From: Adiantum capillus-veneris
Lineage: Eukaryota > Streptophyta > Polypodiopsida > Polypodiales > Pteridaceae
Direction of reading: 5' to 3'
NCBI GenBank assembly: GCA_014529385.2
Contig: CM043960.1
Coordinates: 23,996,396 to 24,060,395, forward strand
DNA: 64,000 nucleotides
Every line of letters begins with the position of its first letter. Position 1 is the first letter of the stretch. Below are positions 32,311 through 47,700 of this stretch, piece by piece. The notes under the pieces were generated by a model, which had not been told where the DNA came from, ran no database searches, and saw only the letters and a list, made by a program, of their open reading frames with translations. Position numbers and translations under genes: made by a program.

Positions 32311-35239
32311 CTAAAGTTATGATACATTAGAGATGTATTTTATCTTCATGCAGATCTTTAAGAAGGTTATTCGTATGAATATGTAGTAGGAAGCTTACAA
32401 AGGCAATATCCCCAAAAAAGTAAGAGGATCTCTATAGATTGCATGCACCTATAAAACTTTGGGAAAATTCATTTGAATTTATTAAATTGTGATAAAATCT
32501 AAAGTGATAGATTCTTTTTATCAAAACTACTTCACTCTTTTTCTTGTAAGCATCATTTTGGTTGCTCAAAGAGATTACTATGTACTGGAAATTGATAAAT
32601 ATTTATTTATTACACCTCATAGGACACACTCAAGTAGTTTCATAACAATGAAGAATATCATTGGATAAGTTAGTAGCTAATGACATGAGTTAAGGTGCTT
32701 TGGGACAGTGAATGATAGTTTGTAAGTACTTTGCTACTCAAACATACTCCATTTGGCGTCAAAGAGGTAGTAAGTGTTTATCTTTTATGCCTTGCTTAGT
32801 TCATTTATCACATGCACACAGATTTCTAGATTTAGGCATTGTGTAAATGCTCATCCTAGTGTAGATTTGTCAATTTGTCAACATCAATTATCCGTGCAAA
32901 TCAGCCAATTTAGACAACACACCAACAAAAAATAGATTCACTAGTTTAAACAATATCAGTGCAAATTCTTCAATTTATGTAGCACACGTGTAGATTCGTT
33001 CATTTAGATAGCGGGGCTGATTGGTGTCAATTTACTGATTTAGACCACCGATTACAAAATCATGCACATAAGGGTTCTTTAGATAGGCAAAATTAGGATA
33101 ATTACATTTATCGAAGGGGTTTTTTATATTTTAAAGTAAAATCATCATTATTTTTAAATAAAAAGGTTTTGTTTTATTAGCTTCAAGCATGTATACATAG
33201 GGTTTTTCTAATATCCTTTATTGATAATGACATAAGCATTCTCTGATTCCATATAGTGAAATTTGTGCCACCAATCTTCTTAATGTAGTAATCTTATTTC
33301 TCAAAAGATCTAGTTATACTGACAAGAGCTAGCTACAAGAGAATAATGCCAAGAACTTATGGCAAATTGTTTGACAAAAAAATCTTGGCAGAGTCTCACT
33401 GTATAGAGATTAGAAACTCAACTAGAAATTCAACAAAACCACTGCAATGTCAATGCAAAACAGTGTTGTAAGAAAACTAAAGGACTCATAGGAAAAATCC
33501 CCTAACCTAAAAAATTAGTGGTTGGCTGGTTTTGTTCGCCCTAGCGACACCATTAAGAGGACTGGGTGATTGTGATTAGAGATCAATTCACTGTCGCTTC
33601 GAGTACACGAAAGAGTCTCCTCTATACAAATATGAAAATCTCAAGAAAACATATGAAAACCAATGTATAAATTGCAAGCAGAGTGCTAACAATGCATAAA
33701 CTAGCATATACTACTCAAATAAACTGTTGAAAGATTACCAACTTAGCTTCAAATCACCTATACCCATCTATACATGTCCTATGGTGTGGCCACGAATGGG
33801 GATCTCTAGAACCTAATCCATCTAACACTAGGTAACCTAGCCCCCAATGCTCGGCTTCAAAAAACCTCGTGCAAAAATCCTCACAAAAGGCTATGGCAAC
33901 ATGACTAGCCACAATCTTAGAAAAGGCTCTTCTAGATCGAGTCTCAAAAATGGCCAAGACTTCCAAAACAATCCAAAGTCAACTCTAGAATGAGGTACAA
34001 TGGTAGTATCCGCAACGCATCGTACATCCAAAAAACATAAAATTGTCACTGCAAGACCGCAAGACACGTGCTCAAATAGAAACCAACGAGATGTAGGATT
34101 TTTTTTTACTCGAGTGAGCTCCCTACATGGAGTAAGAATGTATCTCCACAAAGAACAAGCACACATAAGGTGATAATCACGCCCCAATCATGCATATCCA
34201 TATGCATAAAACTCCCAAAAAGAAGAAATCACTGATGAGAACTCTCGGTAAACCTAGAAACTACAACTCTAGTGTTGCGGGAGCGAATCACAACATGTAT
34301 GAAGTGCATGCAACACTACCTAGATCAACATAATGTAAATCCACGACACAGATGACATGATAGGTGCATGGAGAGACACGAGGGGAGCATGGAGGCACTC
34401 TCTTCAGCTTGTCGGGATGAGACCATCTCACACATACAACACTCTTGAAGGCTAACTAAACCACAATCTAGAATCTCGCTACTCTCAACTACACCACCCA
34501 ACCCACATACACACAAACGGAAGGAGACTCACTAAATCATGCAAGAATTTCACGAAACTTAAGGAACACCATCCCCTCACTAGGATACACTTGTCCCAAA
34601 GCCTCTACACTCAAAACCCACACTCTAGACCCATTTGCAAACAACGCGTATGAAGATAGAGCCGGATATTGGAATTGCCCAAAACTGAACTTTATGAATA
34701 CCTATATGTAGTTTATGTCACCACGGTTCTAATGACTACTTCCACGTAGAAAACAGACATCATTTGATACACTTAGAGCAACAAATAGCTCGTGGATGTG
34801 TCAGCACGCCTACTCCATCTCACGTGGAATGCTTGGCGTTGTTGCGTACTCTCACCGAGCCTCTGGCGATGGTGCAATCAAATTTCTAATGTGATAAATG
34901 AGCAGGGAGTAGTTCTAGGATGAAGCTCACACACTCTCTCTTTCTCTCTCACACACAGTTGATGGAAGATTCAAAACTTGATTATGATAAGATTTCTCTT
35001 TACAAAATGACCTAGGTACCTTATATAATAATTCTACCATAGGTTAGACCTAAAATAGAGTTCAAAGGGTCAAATGGATTTGTGTTTACAATTTGGCTTC
35101 AAATTAGACTAACTACTCATTACAAATGATGTTTTTAACCATAATCCACAGCATTTCATAGCTCTCGGAAACTAAGTCTGTGTTACAAAAATTGAGTTAT
35201 GTCATGTTGTTGACCCACGGGTCAACACTCACCCTCTCC
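32311..35239. other. No supported gene
   Basis: About 2.9 kb of mixed sequence. The region 33480-35230 is somewhat richer in GC and could be part of another LTR element (a direct tgttgacccacgggtcaaca palindrome occurs at 35208-35227), but no domain or paired terminus was found. Confidence 0.4.
35208..35227. repeat. 20-bp near-perfect palindrome
   Basis: tgttgacccacgggtcaaca reads almost the same on both strands (tgttgaccc / gggtcaaca arms around ac). It sits beside the helicase pseudogene and before caccctctcc. Confidence 0.6.
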
Positions 35240-36837
<1,598 letters not shown>

Positions 36838-36972
36838 TTAGCGGATCGCCATGACGGACGTCTGCAACATAGCTATCTGGTACTAACATAATGTCAATAT
36901 GCAAGGAAGCGACTTGGGATGGGGCACAAAGACTCAATGAGATTGTCAATTTCAAAGAAGTGAACCTAAAGA
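36838..36972 (-). repeat. Inverted partner of 29365-29500
   Basis: See the plus-strand partner. Here it immediately precedes, in opposite orientation, the truncated gag frame starting at 37030. Confidence 0.75.
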
Positions 36973-37029
36973 ACTGTATCTACAATCGCAAATCAACCAC
37001 TTCCTAGTCAGAAAATCAGCCTATGTCCA

Positions 37030-40000
37030 ATGTCAACAAGGGACCTAAATGAAGTCATTGAGAGGGATTCTTCACCAAGCATGGGAGCACAAGTTATGGG
37101 CTCTCTTGCCCAAACTTCACAAATAGGGGAAGGATCACAACAAGAGATCTTGCAAAGATTAACTCAACAACTAGAGAGTCTCACCTTGAATCTAGTGCAG
37201 GGCCTACCCCAACAACGACAACCACAAGAAGGGAATCGCAATCAATGACATCAAGCACAAGAGTTGAGATGCTGGAATTGCAATGAAGTTGGTCATGGCA
37301 TGTATAATTGCCCTCACCCTCGAAAGATTCCAGGGGACATATACCCTCCTAGACCCCCTCCGCTCATGGTGCAGCAAGAGCATGCTCAAGCCCCGCAAAT
37401 TCTTCGTCGACCACCACCACCTCCAGTGGCAAACATCCCTCCTGTCCCACCAGTGGAGGAAAAGAGAGGAGTAAACGTCATAAAGCTAGAAGAGGAGATA
37501 GAGGTGAGCCCTATACATTTTGATGTTATGCCAGCAGAAAAGCGCACAAGAGCACACAACAAGGATGAAGACACAAGGAATGAAGAGTCAGAACCTGCAA
37601 GGAAGGAGAGGAAGAAAAAGTCAAAGAAGGAGGAAGGCAAGAAGCAGAGGTGAAGGCAAAGGGAGATCGGCATCAACGATTTTCCATTAGGAAAGAATAT
37701 GGAACCCTACAACATCTTAGAAGATTTTCAAACTCAAAAGCCCAATATTTCTTGGCCTCAACTCCTACATCTATCACCCAAGGTGAGAAAGCACTGGTCC
37801 AAACTTGTAAGCACAAGACTCCCAAGAAAGAAAGAAAAGGTGACAGTAAAGGCATTGACTTCAAAGCCACAACAAGATGTGGAACCTATTGTAGATGCTT
37901 ATGTAAGGGGTAGGAAGGTATCCAATGTGTATGTTGATGGTGGAGCACAAATGTGTGTGATCACGGAAAGAGCCATGAATAGACTAGGGCTTGAAATCAC
38001 TAAATCCTCTAATTGTCAAGCTAGGCTGGCCAACAATGCAAGTGTGAAGTGCCTAGGGATCATCGAGAATGTAAAAGTTTCTGTATGTAATATAGATGCA
38101 CGTGTGGACATGTATGTTATGCCAGCCAAGGGGGAGGGCTATCCCATCATCCTAGGGAGGCCTTGGCTCATTGCTGTGAATGCAGATCAAAAATGGGGAC
38201 GAGGACGATTGATTCTCAAAAAGGGGCAACATGTAGTATACGATTGGCATGAAGGAAAGCAGCTCGACATCAACTATGAGACCACGGCTGATGAAGAAAG
38301 TGAAGAGAGTTTTGGCTCAAGCGACGAGGAAAGTTCAACCACTACATCCAATAGCGAAGAAGAATCATCTTTGGAGGTAATGGGAATCATCTTCAACACA
38401 TCAAAAACTCCATCAATAGAGGTTGACCCAACAAAGGAGCAAACAAAGGATGACAAAGGTGACCACAAGCACTTTGAAGACTTTGAGAGGATGCTTGCAA
38501 AAGATCTTACCCCTGAGGAGAAGCGGTCCTACATCGATATGCTCAAGAGGCATCCCAATTTGTTTATCACTGATTACTCACAAATTAGAGGTGTGGATGT
38601 TATAGAGCATGGCATAGAATTAAAACTTGGTACTAAACCTGTGGCTCAAAAGCTAAGGCGCCTAGGAAAAATACAACAAGAGGCACTTTTGACAGAGGTT
38701 AACCGACTCCTCAAAGCTGGTTTCATTTACCCTGTGTCTAACTCTGAGTAGGTGTCCCCAATTGTAGTAACCCCTAAAAAGAACAGAAAATGGAGGGTCT
38801 GTGTTGACTACAAACCGCTCAATGCTGCAACAAAGAGGGATCATTTTCCTCTTCCTTTCCAAGATGAAATCTTAAACTAAGTAGCCGGCTATGAATGTTA
38901 CACAGTGTGTGATGGGTATTCAGGGTATTTTCAAATCAGAATAGCAAAAGAAGATCAGTTAAAAACCACTTTCATCACACCTTGGGGTTGCTTTGCCTAT
39001 AGAGTGATGTCATTTGGGCTCACAAATGCTCCTAGTACCTTTATAAGGTTTACAACTCTTGTCTTTCAGCCCTTCTTTGGAAAGTCAATTAGGGTTTTTA
39101 TGGATGACTTCTGTATCTATAGTAGCCAAAGACTTCATTGCCAAAAAGTTGAGGAGGGGCTTAGGAGGCTTCATCAATTTGGGGGACAGCTTAACCCTGA
39201 GAAGTGTCACATTGCAGAGTCACAAGTGGTATTGCTAGGTCATGTGGTTTCTTTGCAAGGAATTCAAGTGGATCCATCAAAAGGAAATGCTCTCTTGTCA
39301 CTACAACCACCAACGACAACCAAGGAGCTCTTGACTTTCAACCACAAAGTAAGGTACATGTCTCGTTTCATTCACCTTCTAGCGGAAGCTATTGCACCTT
39401 TGCACAAGCTAGCAAACAAACCCACATTTGAATGGAGAGAGGAACACGAATTATGCTTTACTGAAGTAAAGGGTATTCTCAACTCTCTTCCAACAATAAT
39501 GCCACCAAATCCAAAGGATACATATTACATCACGCCAAGTGTAGGAATGGAGGCCATTGGTGTAGTTCTCATGCAAAAAGACCCAAAAACATGCTACATG
39601 AGGCCAGTATACTTTGCAAGCAAAGTCATGACCACTGCAGAGAAGGGCTACACCGATATGGAGAAGGTGGTATTCACAATTATGTTTGCGGTAAGAAAGT
39701 TCCGATTATATCTCTTACCTGCACCATTTGTCATTCTCACCATGGAAAACAATTTACCATATGTTATGCAACACATGAGCCTCTCATCTAGGATAGCCAA
39801 ATGGGTTCTAGAACTTCAAGAGTTCGAATACACTTTTCTTGTGGAAGATAGCACAAGGGCAGGTCTTGCAGACATTCTCACATACAAAGTGAGAGAAAGG
39901 AAAGAGTCACCAAAGGCAGTAGACAAAGCTACACCACAAAATAATGAGGAGGACATGGACAATGCACACATTTTGTGCTTTGATGGAGCTTACCAACGAC

Positions 40001-41826
40001 AACACGATCAGGCAGCAGGGGGGGTTCTTATTCTAAGTCCACAAAGGGAAGTTCTTGTTAAGAAAGGTATCACCTTGGAAAATGTTCATTCTAATAATGA
40101 GGCTGAGTATGTCACCTTAAAGTTGGGGCTTGAAGAATGCAGAAAACTTGGCATCGAAAGAACTATAATAAGAGGTGATTCCTTAATAGTTATTAGGCAA
40201 ATCCAAGGGATATGGAAGTGCAAGAACCCTACTCTAGTGGAGTGGCTTAGACAGGTGAAGTCTTTGATAAAGAACTTTGAAGCTACACAGGTACAGCATG
40301 TTGTGAGAACCCTCAACAAGGAAGCAAATTATCTCGCCAATGAGAAACTTCAGATCATGGTGGGAGGTGTGAAGCTCTACGAACCAAAGTACCAAGGCCA
40401 AGAGGAATTGAAGGACATCATATTTTTCCTCCAAACTGGTGAGTGCCCTAAACACTTGGATAAAGTGCAAAGGCAAAGATTGGTAAAAAAGGCAACTCCT
40501 TACCAACTCATAGGAGATGATCTGTATCATAAAGGGAAAGATTTGGTGCTAAGAAGGGTGCCCTCTGTTCAAGAAATAGAGAGAATCCTCTTTTCATGCC
40601 ATGATGATGTCTGTGGGGGTCATTTTTCTCATGATATTACAAACAGGAAGATTTTACAAGCAGGGTTTGTTTGGCCAAGTCTACACCGTGATGTCCAGCA
40701 TTGGTGTAAGTCATGCAAAGGTTGTCAGATTGCTGGAAATCGACGACTCACTTACGAACCTCGAGTTCCAATAATTTCGTATGGTCCTTTTGAGAAGTGG
40801 GGTGTGGATGCAATAGGCCCCTTACCTCGCACATCTACCGGGAAGGTCTTCATCATTGTGGGATTAGATTACATGACACAATGGGCAGAGGCAGCAAGTA
40901 CAACACGAATTACAGCCGAGGAGGTATCAAAATTTATCTTTGATCACATATGCAGTAGATTCGGCACACCATTAGAGATTTTGTCAGATCGTGGTCCAGG
41001 GTTTAGAGCAGAGCTCCTAGATAATCTTTTGACAAAGTTAAAAGTCAAACATTTGCATTCTACACCTTACTACCCTCAGTGCAATGGGTTGGTTGAAAAG
41101 GTGAATGGAATGATATGTAAGATCATTTCTAAGCAGGTTGCAGACCGACCAAACGACTGGGATCGTTATTTGACCGCAGCTCTATGGGCATACAGAACAT
41201 CTTTCAAGGTATCCACTCAATTCACTCCTTTTCATTTCGTATATGGACAGGAGGCACTCCTTCCTATTGAGGTGGAGATTGCAAGCCTACGCATTCTCTC
41301 ACGGGGAGCAAAGAGGCCAAAAGAAGCTTTGCAGGAAAGAATTTTAGATCTTCAACGACTTGAGCTTGATAGAGAAGAGTCCATCGACTATTACATTGCC
41401 CAAGCCACAAGCCAAAGGGACAAAATCAACAAGAAGCTCAAGGGGGAAGGATTGAAGGAAGGTATGTTGGTTCTTCGCTATGATAACTGACTTGATACTC
41501 GACTTGACAAAAAGTTTTTGCAAAGATGGGAGGGACCTTTCATGATAAAAACAAAGTTTGGGAATGGTAGTTACAGATTAGCAGATTTATCAGGAAAACT
41601 CCACAAGACCAGAGTCAATGGATGGAGATTAAAGCCCTACTTTCAACGTATCAATCCGTTGATAGGAAGTCATCTACCTACATCGTCTAAGCTCCAAATT
41701 GGCATGGCTCCCTTCGGCTTGCCAAATGCTCCACCTATTTTTAAAGCTTTGATGTGCAAAGAAGAACCAGCCTTGGAATCTCAACATACCCAAGGCAACC
41801 CTCCCATCTCCGATTTATGGGATTGA
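37030..41826 (+). pseudogene. Ty3/Gypsy gag-pol polyprotein, one frame with five stops
   Basis: A single reading frame of 4,797 bases. Gag tail with a CCHC knuckle (CWNCNEVGHGMYNC, 37270-37311). Protease YVDGGAQ, with Asp at 37936 and Gly in place of Ser/Thr. Reverse transcriptase with the FMDDF pair at 39103-39108. RNase H with FDGAY (Asp at 39982). Integrase with an HHCC finger (about 40600-40730) and all three catalytic acids (GVDAIG, SDRG, LVEKVN). The C-terminal KTKFGNGSYRL tail lacks a chromodomain. The only breaks are stops at 37246, 37651, 38749, 38878 and 41488; no frameshift is seen. All domains needed for copying and integration were once present. The 5' LTR, leader and most of gag are missing. 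Confidence 0.9.
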
Positions 41827-42004
41827 GGTAATGAAAAGCAGGTCTAATGGAGTAAAAGAGTGCATATCGCTCCTCCTTTTTTCAGAACAATAAGAAAAAA
41901 ATAAAAAAAAAGAAGAAAAAAAAGAAAGAAAAGAAAAAAAGAAAAAAGAAGAAGAAAAAAAAAACTCTTTTGTTTCATCTAGGAGCATGAATGATCCTAG
42001 ATGA

Positions 42005-42018
42005 AGGGGGAGGGCTAA
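42005..42018 (+). promoter_or_regulatory. Polypurine tract
   Basis: gaagggggagggc lies 180 bases after the end of the pol frame, following an A/G-rich tract (41886-41965). It would prime plus-strand DNA synthesis of the element. Confidence 0.6.
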
Positions 42019-43440
42019 TATGAGTAGCGTTAAATGGTAACCTTGCATTTGCACTACATTTCTACTTAAATGTATATATTTTCTATCAAAGTTTTAACCT
42101 AGTGTTCATTCTCTCTTTCCGTAATAGCCTTTTTCCATACAAACACCTTACCCTTATTAGATCTTTATGCATTTACATCATATTTCTCTCTTCATGCTGA
42201 ATGTAAATAGTAAACTTAATTCTACTCTCCTAGTTTTTTTACTGCATATTCTTTTAACTAATTACCTTTACTAATTTAAATACCTATCTACATCCCATAA
42301 TTTGTAAATAAATAATTTATGGGCACTTATCTTACCCATCTTCTCTCAAGGGTAGGGTTAACCTTGTAGGCCTTCCCTTCCCCACCACTATGTGACCCAA
42401 GTTTTGGATCATTTACTTGTGTTGGTCAACTAATCTTAAATATAATGTATATCCCCAATAAATCAAACTTTATTGGAGCCTACCTCATTTGTTTAAGGTG
42501 GATTCCCTTTTGAAAAAAGCATGCTACACCTTGGATGCATGCTAAAGGGCCCCCTACAAGGAGACTTGGTTCAAAAGGTGTTTTGGATGCATCTTGAACG
42601 CCTTAGCTCGTGGGTATACTTGAGGAACACTCCAAAATCAGCTTAAACACTTTGAGAAGGTCAACTTTGCCTTTTACAGCACCCAATTCTGAGTTACAGG
42701 CTGAAAGTTATGGTGAAAACAAGGTGCTGCGGACACTGTTACTGCAGGTCAAAGTTACAATCAGGTAAACCACAAAGGTGAAAAGTTTTCTTGACTTCTC
42801 CAACATTCTAAAATACCAATGGGGAGTTAAAAACCACTTTCATGTGGAGGGGTCGGCTCAAGATGCTTCCCGAGACACAACAAACAGGATGGGGACACTC
42901 TGCAGGAGCCACTGGAGGGACATCATGGTGGGGCCCACATACATTATCAACCCTTATGGAGCCTCCACGACCTAAAAGGATATTTTTAATGAAAAAATAA
43001 GTCCCTTATTTTCATAATTGAAGGAATGGTCAAAAGGGAACCTAACTATGGTTAATTACCTACCCTAGTCAAGTTTAACCTAACCCAAGGTCTTGTACAG
43101 CTATAAAAAGGCCCTTTGGCAAGCACAAAAATACACACACCTACTCCATTGCTGCAAATAAGCTCCTCTAAGGTTAGGGAAGCCCTAATCTCTCTCTCCT
43201 CTTGTCTGCCTATCCATTTCCTAAGCTCGCTATCATAAGCGGCACCATAGAGAGAGCATCAATATGCTATTGCTACCATTCTCTTGCAAACATTTCTCTT
43301 ATCATACTCATCCCTAAATAAGGATTGTAGATTCTATATGAGAGCAAGGATATCAAGTTCAATGATCTATCTCATGGTCTGATCAACACATTGTTGCAAT
43401 TGGGGTGTCGTCGTCACACTCTAAACGCATGTAAAATTGG
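42019..43440 (+). mobile_element. Probable 3' LTR of the 37-42 kb element
   Basis: Starts after the polypurine tract at about taatatgagtagcg. It contains a clear TATA box (tataaaaag, 43102-43110) with a plausible start site downstream. The end near 43440 is a guess, as no 5' copy exists in the window. Confidence 0.5.
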
Positions 43441-44740
43441 TAAGCCTATCTTGACAGCTTCTCATATTTTGTGCTCATTGGGTTGCTTGTTTGTTGAGAA
43501 AGTTTTTTGTGCACCATGGTGTCTATTTGCTTGGCTTCTCTCCTTATGTTGTGTGTAAGTAAGTCTTGGGGCTGCATAGATGGAGAAGAGCTCTCTATGC
43601 ATGCCGCCTTATGTGTGTAAGTAGTCTCTTCTTTTGGGAAAGGAAAGGAGTTGTCAAGTATTTGCGCATTGTGGTGTTTTGAGTTTTGAGGTTTTGTGCT
43701 TGATTTTCGTAGAAGTATATGAGCACTAATATGGTGAAGGTCAATCTTTGCATGTGAGTTTGTGCAGTGTTCAAAGGGATTGCTTAAAGAGTGTGTGTTG
43801 AATGGTTGAAGGGCATTTTGTGTTAAGCACATAAGGAAGGTGTGAGTGTGTGTGTTGTATATGGTTTGTTTTGGTTTCCTTCTTTCTCCATAAAAGAGGG
43901 TGGTGCCCCTAAGAAGTATGCGTGTGTAGGGTCTCACGGAGTGGTTGTCTGGTGGGAGCCTTGAGTTGAGCCCCATCTCAAAAAATCCGCTCTCAATGGT
44001 ACCCTCACCTCACCTATCACTTGTGCACACCTATAACATGCCACATTTGAAGCATGAGCCAAATTGATCCATGATAACTTGGAAAATTGTCAAAAAATGC
44101 AAAGAAGTCCTTCCAAACAAAATTTTGAGTTATCTGCCACATTTTTGATCCAAAACACCTCATATCTCATACACAGAGTCTACATCATATCTATAACTAA
44201 GTTGCACCAAAAAATGTTCATTTTGATGAAAAAGTTAATAATCACGATTATTTACTGTTTTGCCAAGATGGGGATAAATTGCAACTTTGACTTCATGGGA
44301 CCAAAGCACATGATGTCCAAGCCCACTGGCCAAGTTTGAACAAATTTAAATCTTAAAATATCAAAATCCCTTTGTACCTACTGTTTCAAAGATTGAACGC
44401 CTAAATTTGACACCAATTTCACCCTGTGCACTCAAATGAGCCCACATTTCACTCAGAGTATCTACTAATGAATATATATTTCAAGCCTATGATGCCAAAA
44501 TTGCAAAAAGTTGGAAAAATTCATCAGCTGTAAATAATTGTGATTATTTACTTTTGTTGTAAATATTTGCTTGGACTTTATGAATTTGATTTTTACATGT
44601 TTTTATGCATCTATGCATGTTTAAAAATTGATTTGAAGCAAATTGGACTCAATCTGTTAGCAATTCATACTGAAGAACATTTCAGAGCGGAAATTGCAAA
44701 ATTTTTCTAACTTTGGCATTCTATTCACTTAACATGAGCA
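43441..44740. other. Non-coding leader-like region with paired palindromes
   Basis: No gene is supported. Two palindromic phrases, aataatcacgattatt (44230-44245) and aataattgtgattatt (44526-44541), lie about 296 bases apart. Similar phrases occur in the leader after the LTR at 48.7 kb and 51.7 kb, so this may be the 5' leader of the element whose protein starts at 44741. Confidence 0.4.
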
Positions 44741-47700
44741 ATGCAAGCTGCGGAGAAGGCCAAGAAGAGGGACTCTAAAAAAGAGAAGCTACAAGAGCTA
44801 CCACCCTACCAACTGGACCCCAGTTCAGTAAAGACGGCCAAAGCAACATACTTGTCCAGAGAACGGCTTGAGGATAACAATACAACGGTTTTCACAGGCA
44901 TGTTTAAAAGTGAAGAAGGACATCAAGTAGAGTTGCAACTACTACCAAAAGAAATCTATGGTGTCGTAGCAAAGCCTGACACAAAGGAGGCCAACAGAAG
45001 GCTCAGCCTCAGAGAATTCTACGACCAAGAACCATGTGGTATAGAATTCCAGAAAGCCTATGAGCTCTTTTCTACAATTAAGGAAGATGGATCAACCCAA
45101 ATTACTGACCAGCAAGGGTAGAAAGTCAAAGTAGTCATCACAAAAGAGATTGTGGCCGATTCTTTGAAGTTGTCAATAGAGGGGATGACAATGAGGGCCC
45201 GTGTTGACAAAAAGACAACTCTCACTTTCACCAAGGAAATTGCTGCTGCAACCTTTGCCGACCTCATCCAAAGGCAAGAGGAAGAACCAACACGATTATA
45301 TCATCAACACTTCCACTTTCTAACAAAAAGACCACCAAGGTACACAACACGAAATCATGCAGTTGCGACTACATTCACACAAGTGTTGAAGTCAACAACC
45401 AGGCAACCCATTGATGGCGTGCAGTATGTGCTATCAACACTAAAAGGTACCAAAAAAGAGGGTAAGATCATGTATCCAAGTGCACCTGAGGTACTAACAA
45501 GAATAGCATACCATGATATCGGCATGGCAGACAATTTTCCGCCTGGTGCCCTAGGTCAGAACACATGGATTGTGTCGGCACAGGCATTTCCAAGAACCAC
45601 CCGCTTGACAAAGAGAGTTTACAAATCTAATGAAATGTCGGCAAAAAGCTCTCATGAAGCACATAGCAGCAAAAGTCCAAACAATGAAGAGAAGAGATGA
45701 AGAAAAAAGTAGTGGCTGCACACCAAGAGGAGGCTCAGCAGCAGCAGAAGAAGGCGAGCTTTGAAAGGGGAAAACAAACCTACAAAAGAAGCCACCAAGC
45801 TGCAAGTGAAGACCTGTCAAGTTGGGTTCCGAGAGATATAAGAGGACCCCAAACCAAGAATCCTACCAAGAAAGAACCAGAAGATCCCAAGGATTCTCTT
45901 GAACGCATGTACGAGGAAGCAGAATCCTTAAAGCTAAAAGAAGCTCAAGAAGCTGAAAGAAAAGCAAAGAAAGATGTGGTGGAGCAGTAGAGACAAGCTG
46001 AAGCGGTCAAACAAAGTGAAGCCCAACACAAATAGGGTGAGATGTCTCCCATACCATCATCACCATATACAGAATAGGACGATCACCCAATGTCAAGCCC
46101 TCCCCCTTCACCAACAATTAGACCCACTGAGGGCGAGCAAGCCAAAGAGAAGGAGCCTGAACCAGAGGAGACATCAAGTTATGAACAACACAAGGCAATA
46201 GAGGTAGAAACCACACCTTCTACCACCACCAAACAGGGAGCGGTCGAGGCATCCACGAAGCCTCATGAAGACAAAGCAGCCGAGGCAACCACACAGCCCC
46301 ACGGAGAGGTAGAACCCCCACCACAAGCACGAGCCACCATAGCCCCACCCAAGGAGCCACACACAAAGACTGTTGAAACATCTTGGCAGCCCTACAAAAC
46401 ACGAAGATTGGCAGACGAATGACAAAGTCATCCTGCAAGTTAATGAATATGCCAAGCACATGCATGAGATGACTGAGAAAGTACAAACAGCAATACTTAG
46501 TCGTGGTGCTAAGGCTAGAGAGCTAGAGATGGTTATAGACGCTCTCCAAGGAGAGCTAGAGGATAGAATGAATGTCATCTCAAATCTACACAGACAAATC
46601 CAAGAGATAAGAGCTGAAGCCGAACAACATCAGTTAGCAAAAGAGAAGCAACAAAAGGAAATGGAGGAACTAGGTGAACTTCTCACGAAGTTATCAAATG
46701 CCCGCAATACCAAAGACGAACAACTGACAGAGGTTACCAATGAACTCTTAACTACAACTCTATCTGTACAAAATATCCAAGTGCAACTCGACGTAGCAAA
46801 CGCCTCTCTGCAATATTCAAATCAAAGGATCAATGATCAGGCAACCTTCTTGAGACAGATAAGGGAAATTCTCGCAGTTTCCTTGATCAAAGGTACAGAT
46901 GAAGTATACGAGGCATTAGAAAAGAAAAATAAAGATCTTGAACTTGAGCTAAATCTAGAGCAGTCACAACAAAAAGACCTTGCACTAATGCAGGTACAAA
47001 GATAAGAACAGTTGCTCAAGGAGATAGCAAAGCTCAAGCGAGTCAATCAGCTGCTTTGAGAGAGACAGCCCGAGACACAAGAGGAAGCTGGTACCTCATA
47101 GCAACCAGGTATTGAAATTCCATCAGTTTCTTTTGCTGAGATGGAGACACAGCTGACAGAAGGGCCAGGAGGAGAGGAAGAATTCCAGATACCACTAACA
47201 GATGCTGAGTAAGTGCCAATGGTCCAGCTGTCTAAAGCTGAAGAAGACGCACTTAAGGAGCAGGTCACTCAAGAAACAGATGAACCATGGAAAGCAGTGA
47301 TGGATTGGGACTTGAGAGTTCTCCATTCAGTTCACGTTACTCAACTCACTCCCAACCAAATTAATGCACAATGGCATCAACAATCATTGCCATATCCTTT
47401 GATGATCAAGGTAGAACTTTTACAATTCAAAGAAAGATTATACAAAGATATGCAAGAAGAAGGCATAGAGGAAGTCCACCCCAAGTGGAGAAAGAGCTGG
47501 TTGAACAAGAATCCCATATATTTGATTCTGTTCACAAGAGCACTTGCAGCACTTCAAAAAGACCCAACCTTTTGTCCTGTACCAAGGGTAAGGACATGGC
47601 AAGCACATGAAGCAATGACCAAGAAGTGGCCTACATGGCTGAATTATCCAAGGTTGCCAGCACCAAGAAAAGGAACACGAACACAGGAATACATGGTGAA

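Noticed and set aside
37030-41826. Programmed stop-codon readthrough in the Ty3 polyprotein
   Set aside because: Five stops of all three kinds at scattered, non-boundary positions (including inside RT) fit mutation, not recoding.
42005-43440. Complete 5' and 3' LTR pair for the 37-42 kb element
   Set aside because: Nothing upstream of 37.03 kb resembles 42.0-43.4 kb, so the 5' end is truncated.
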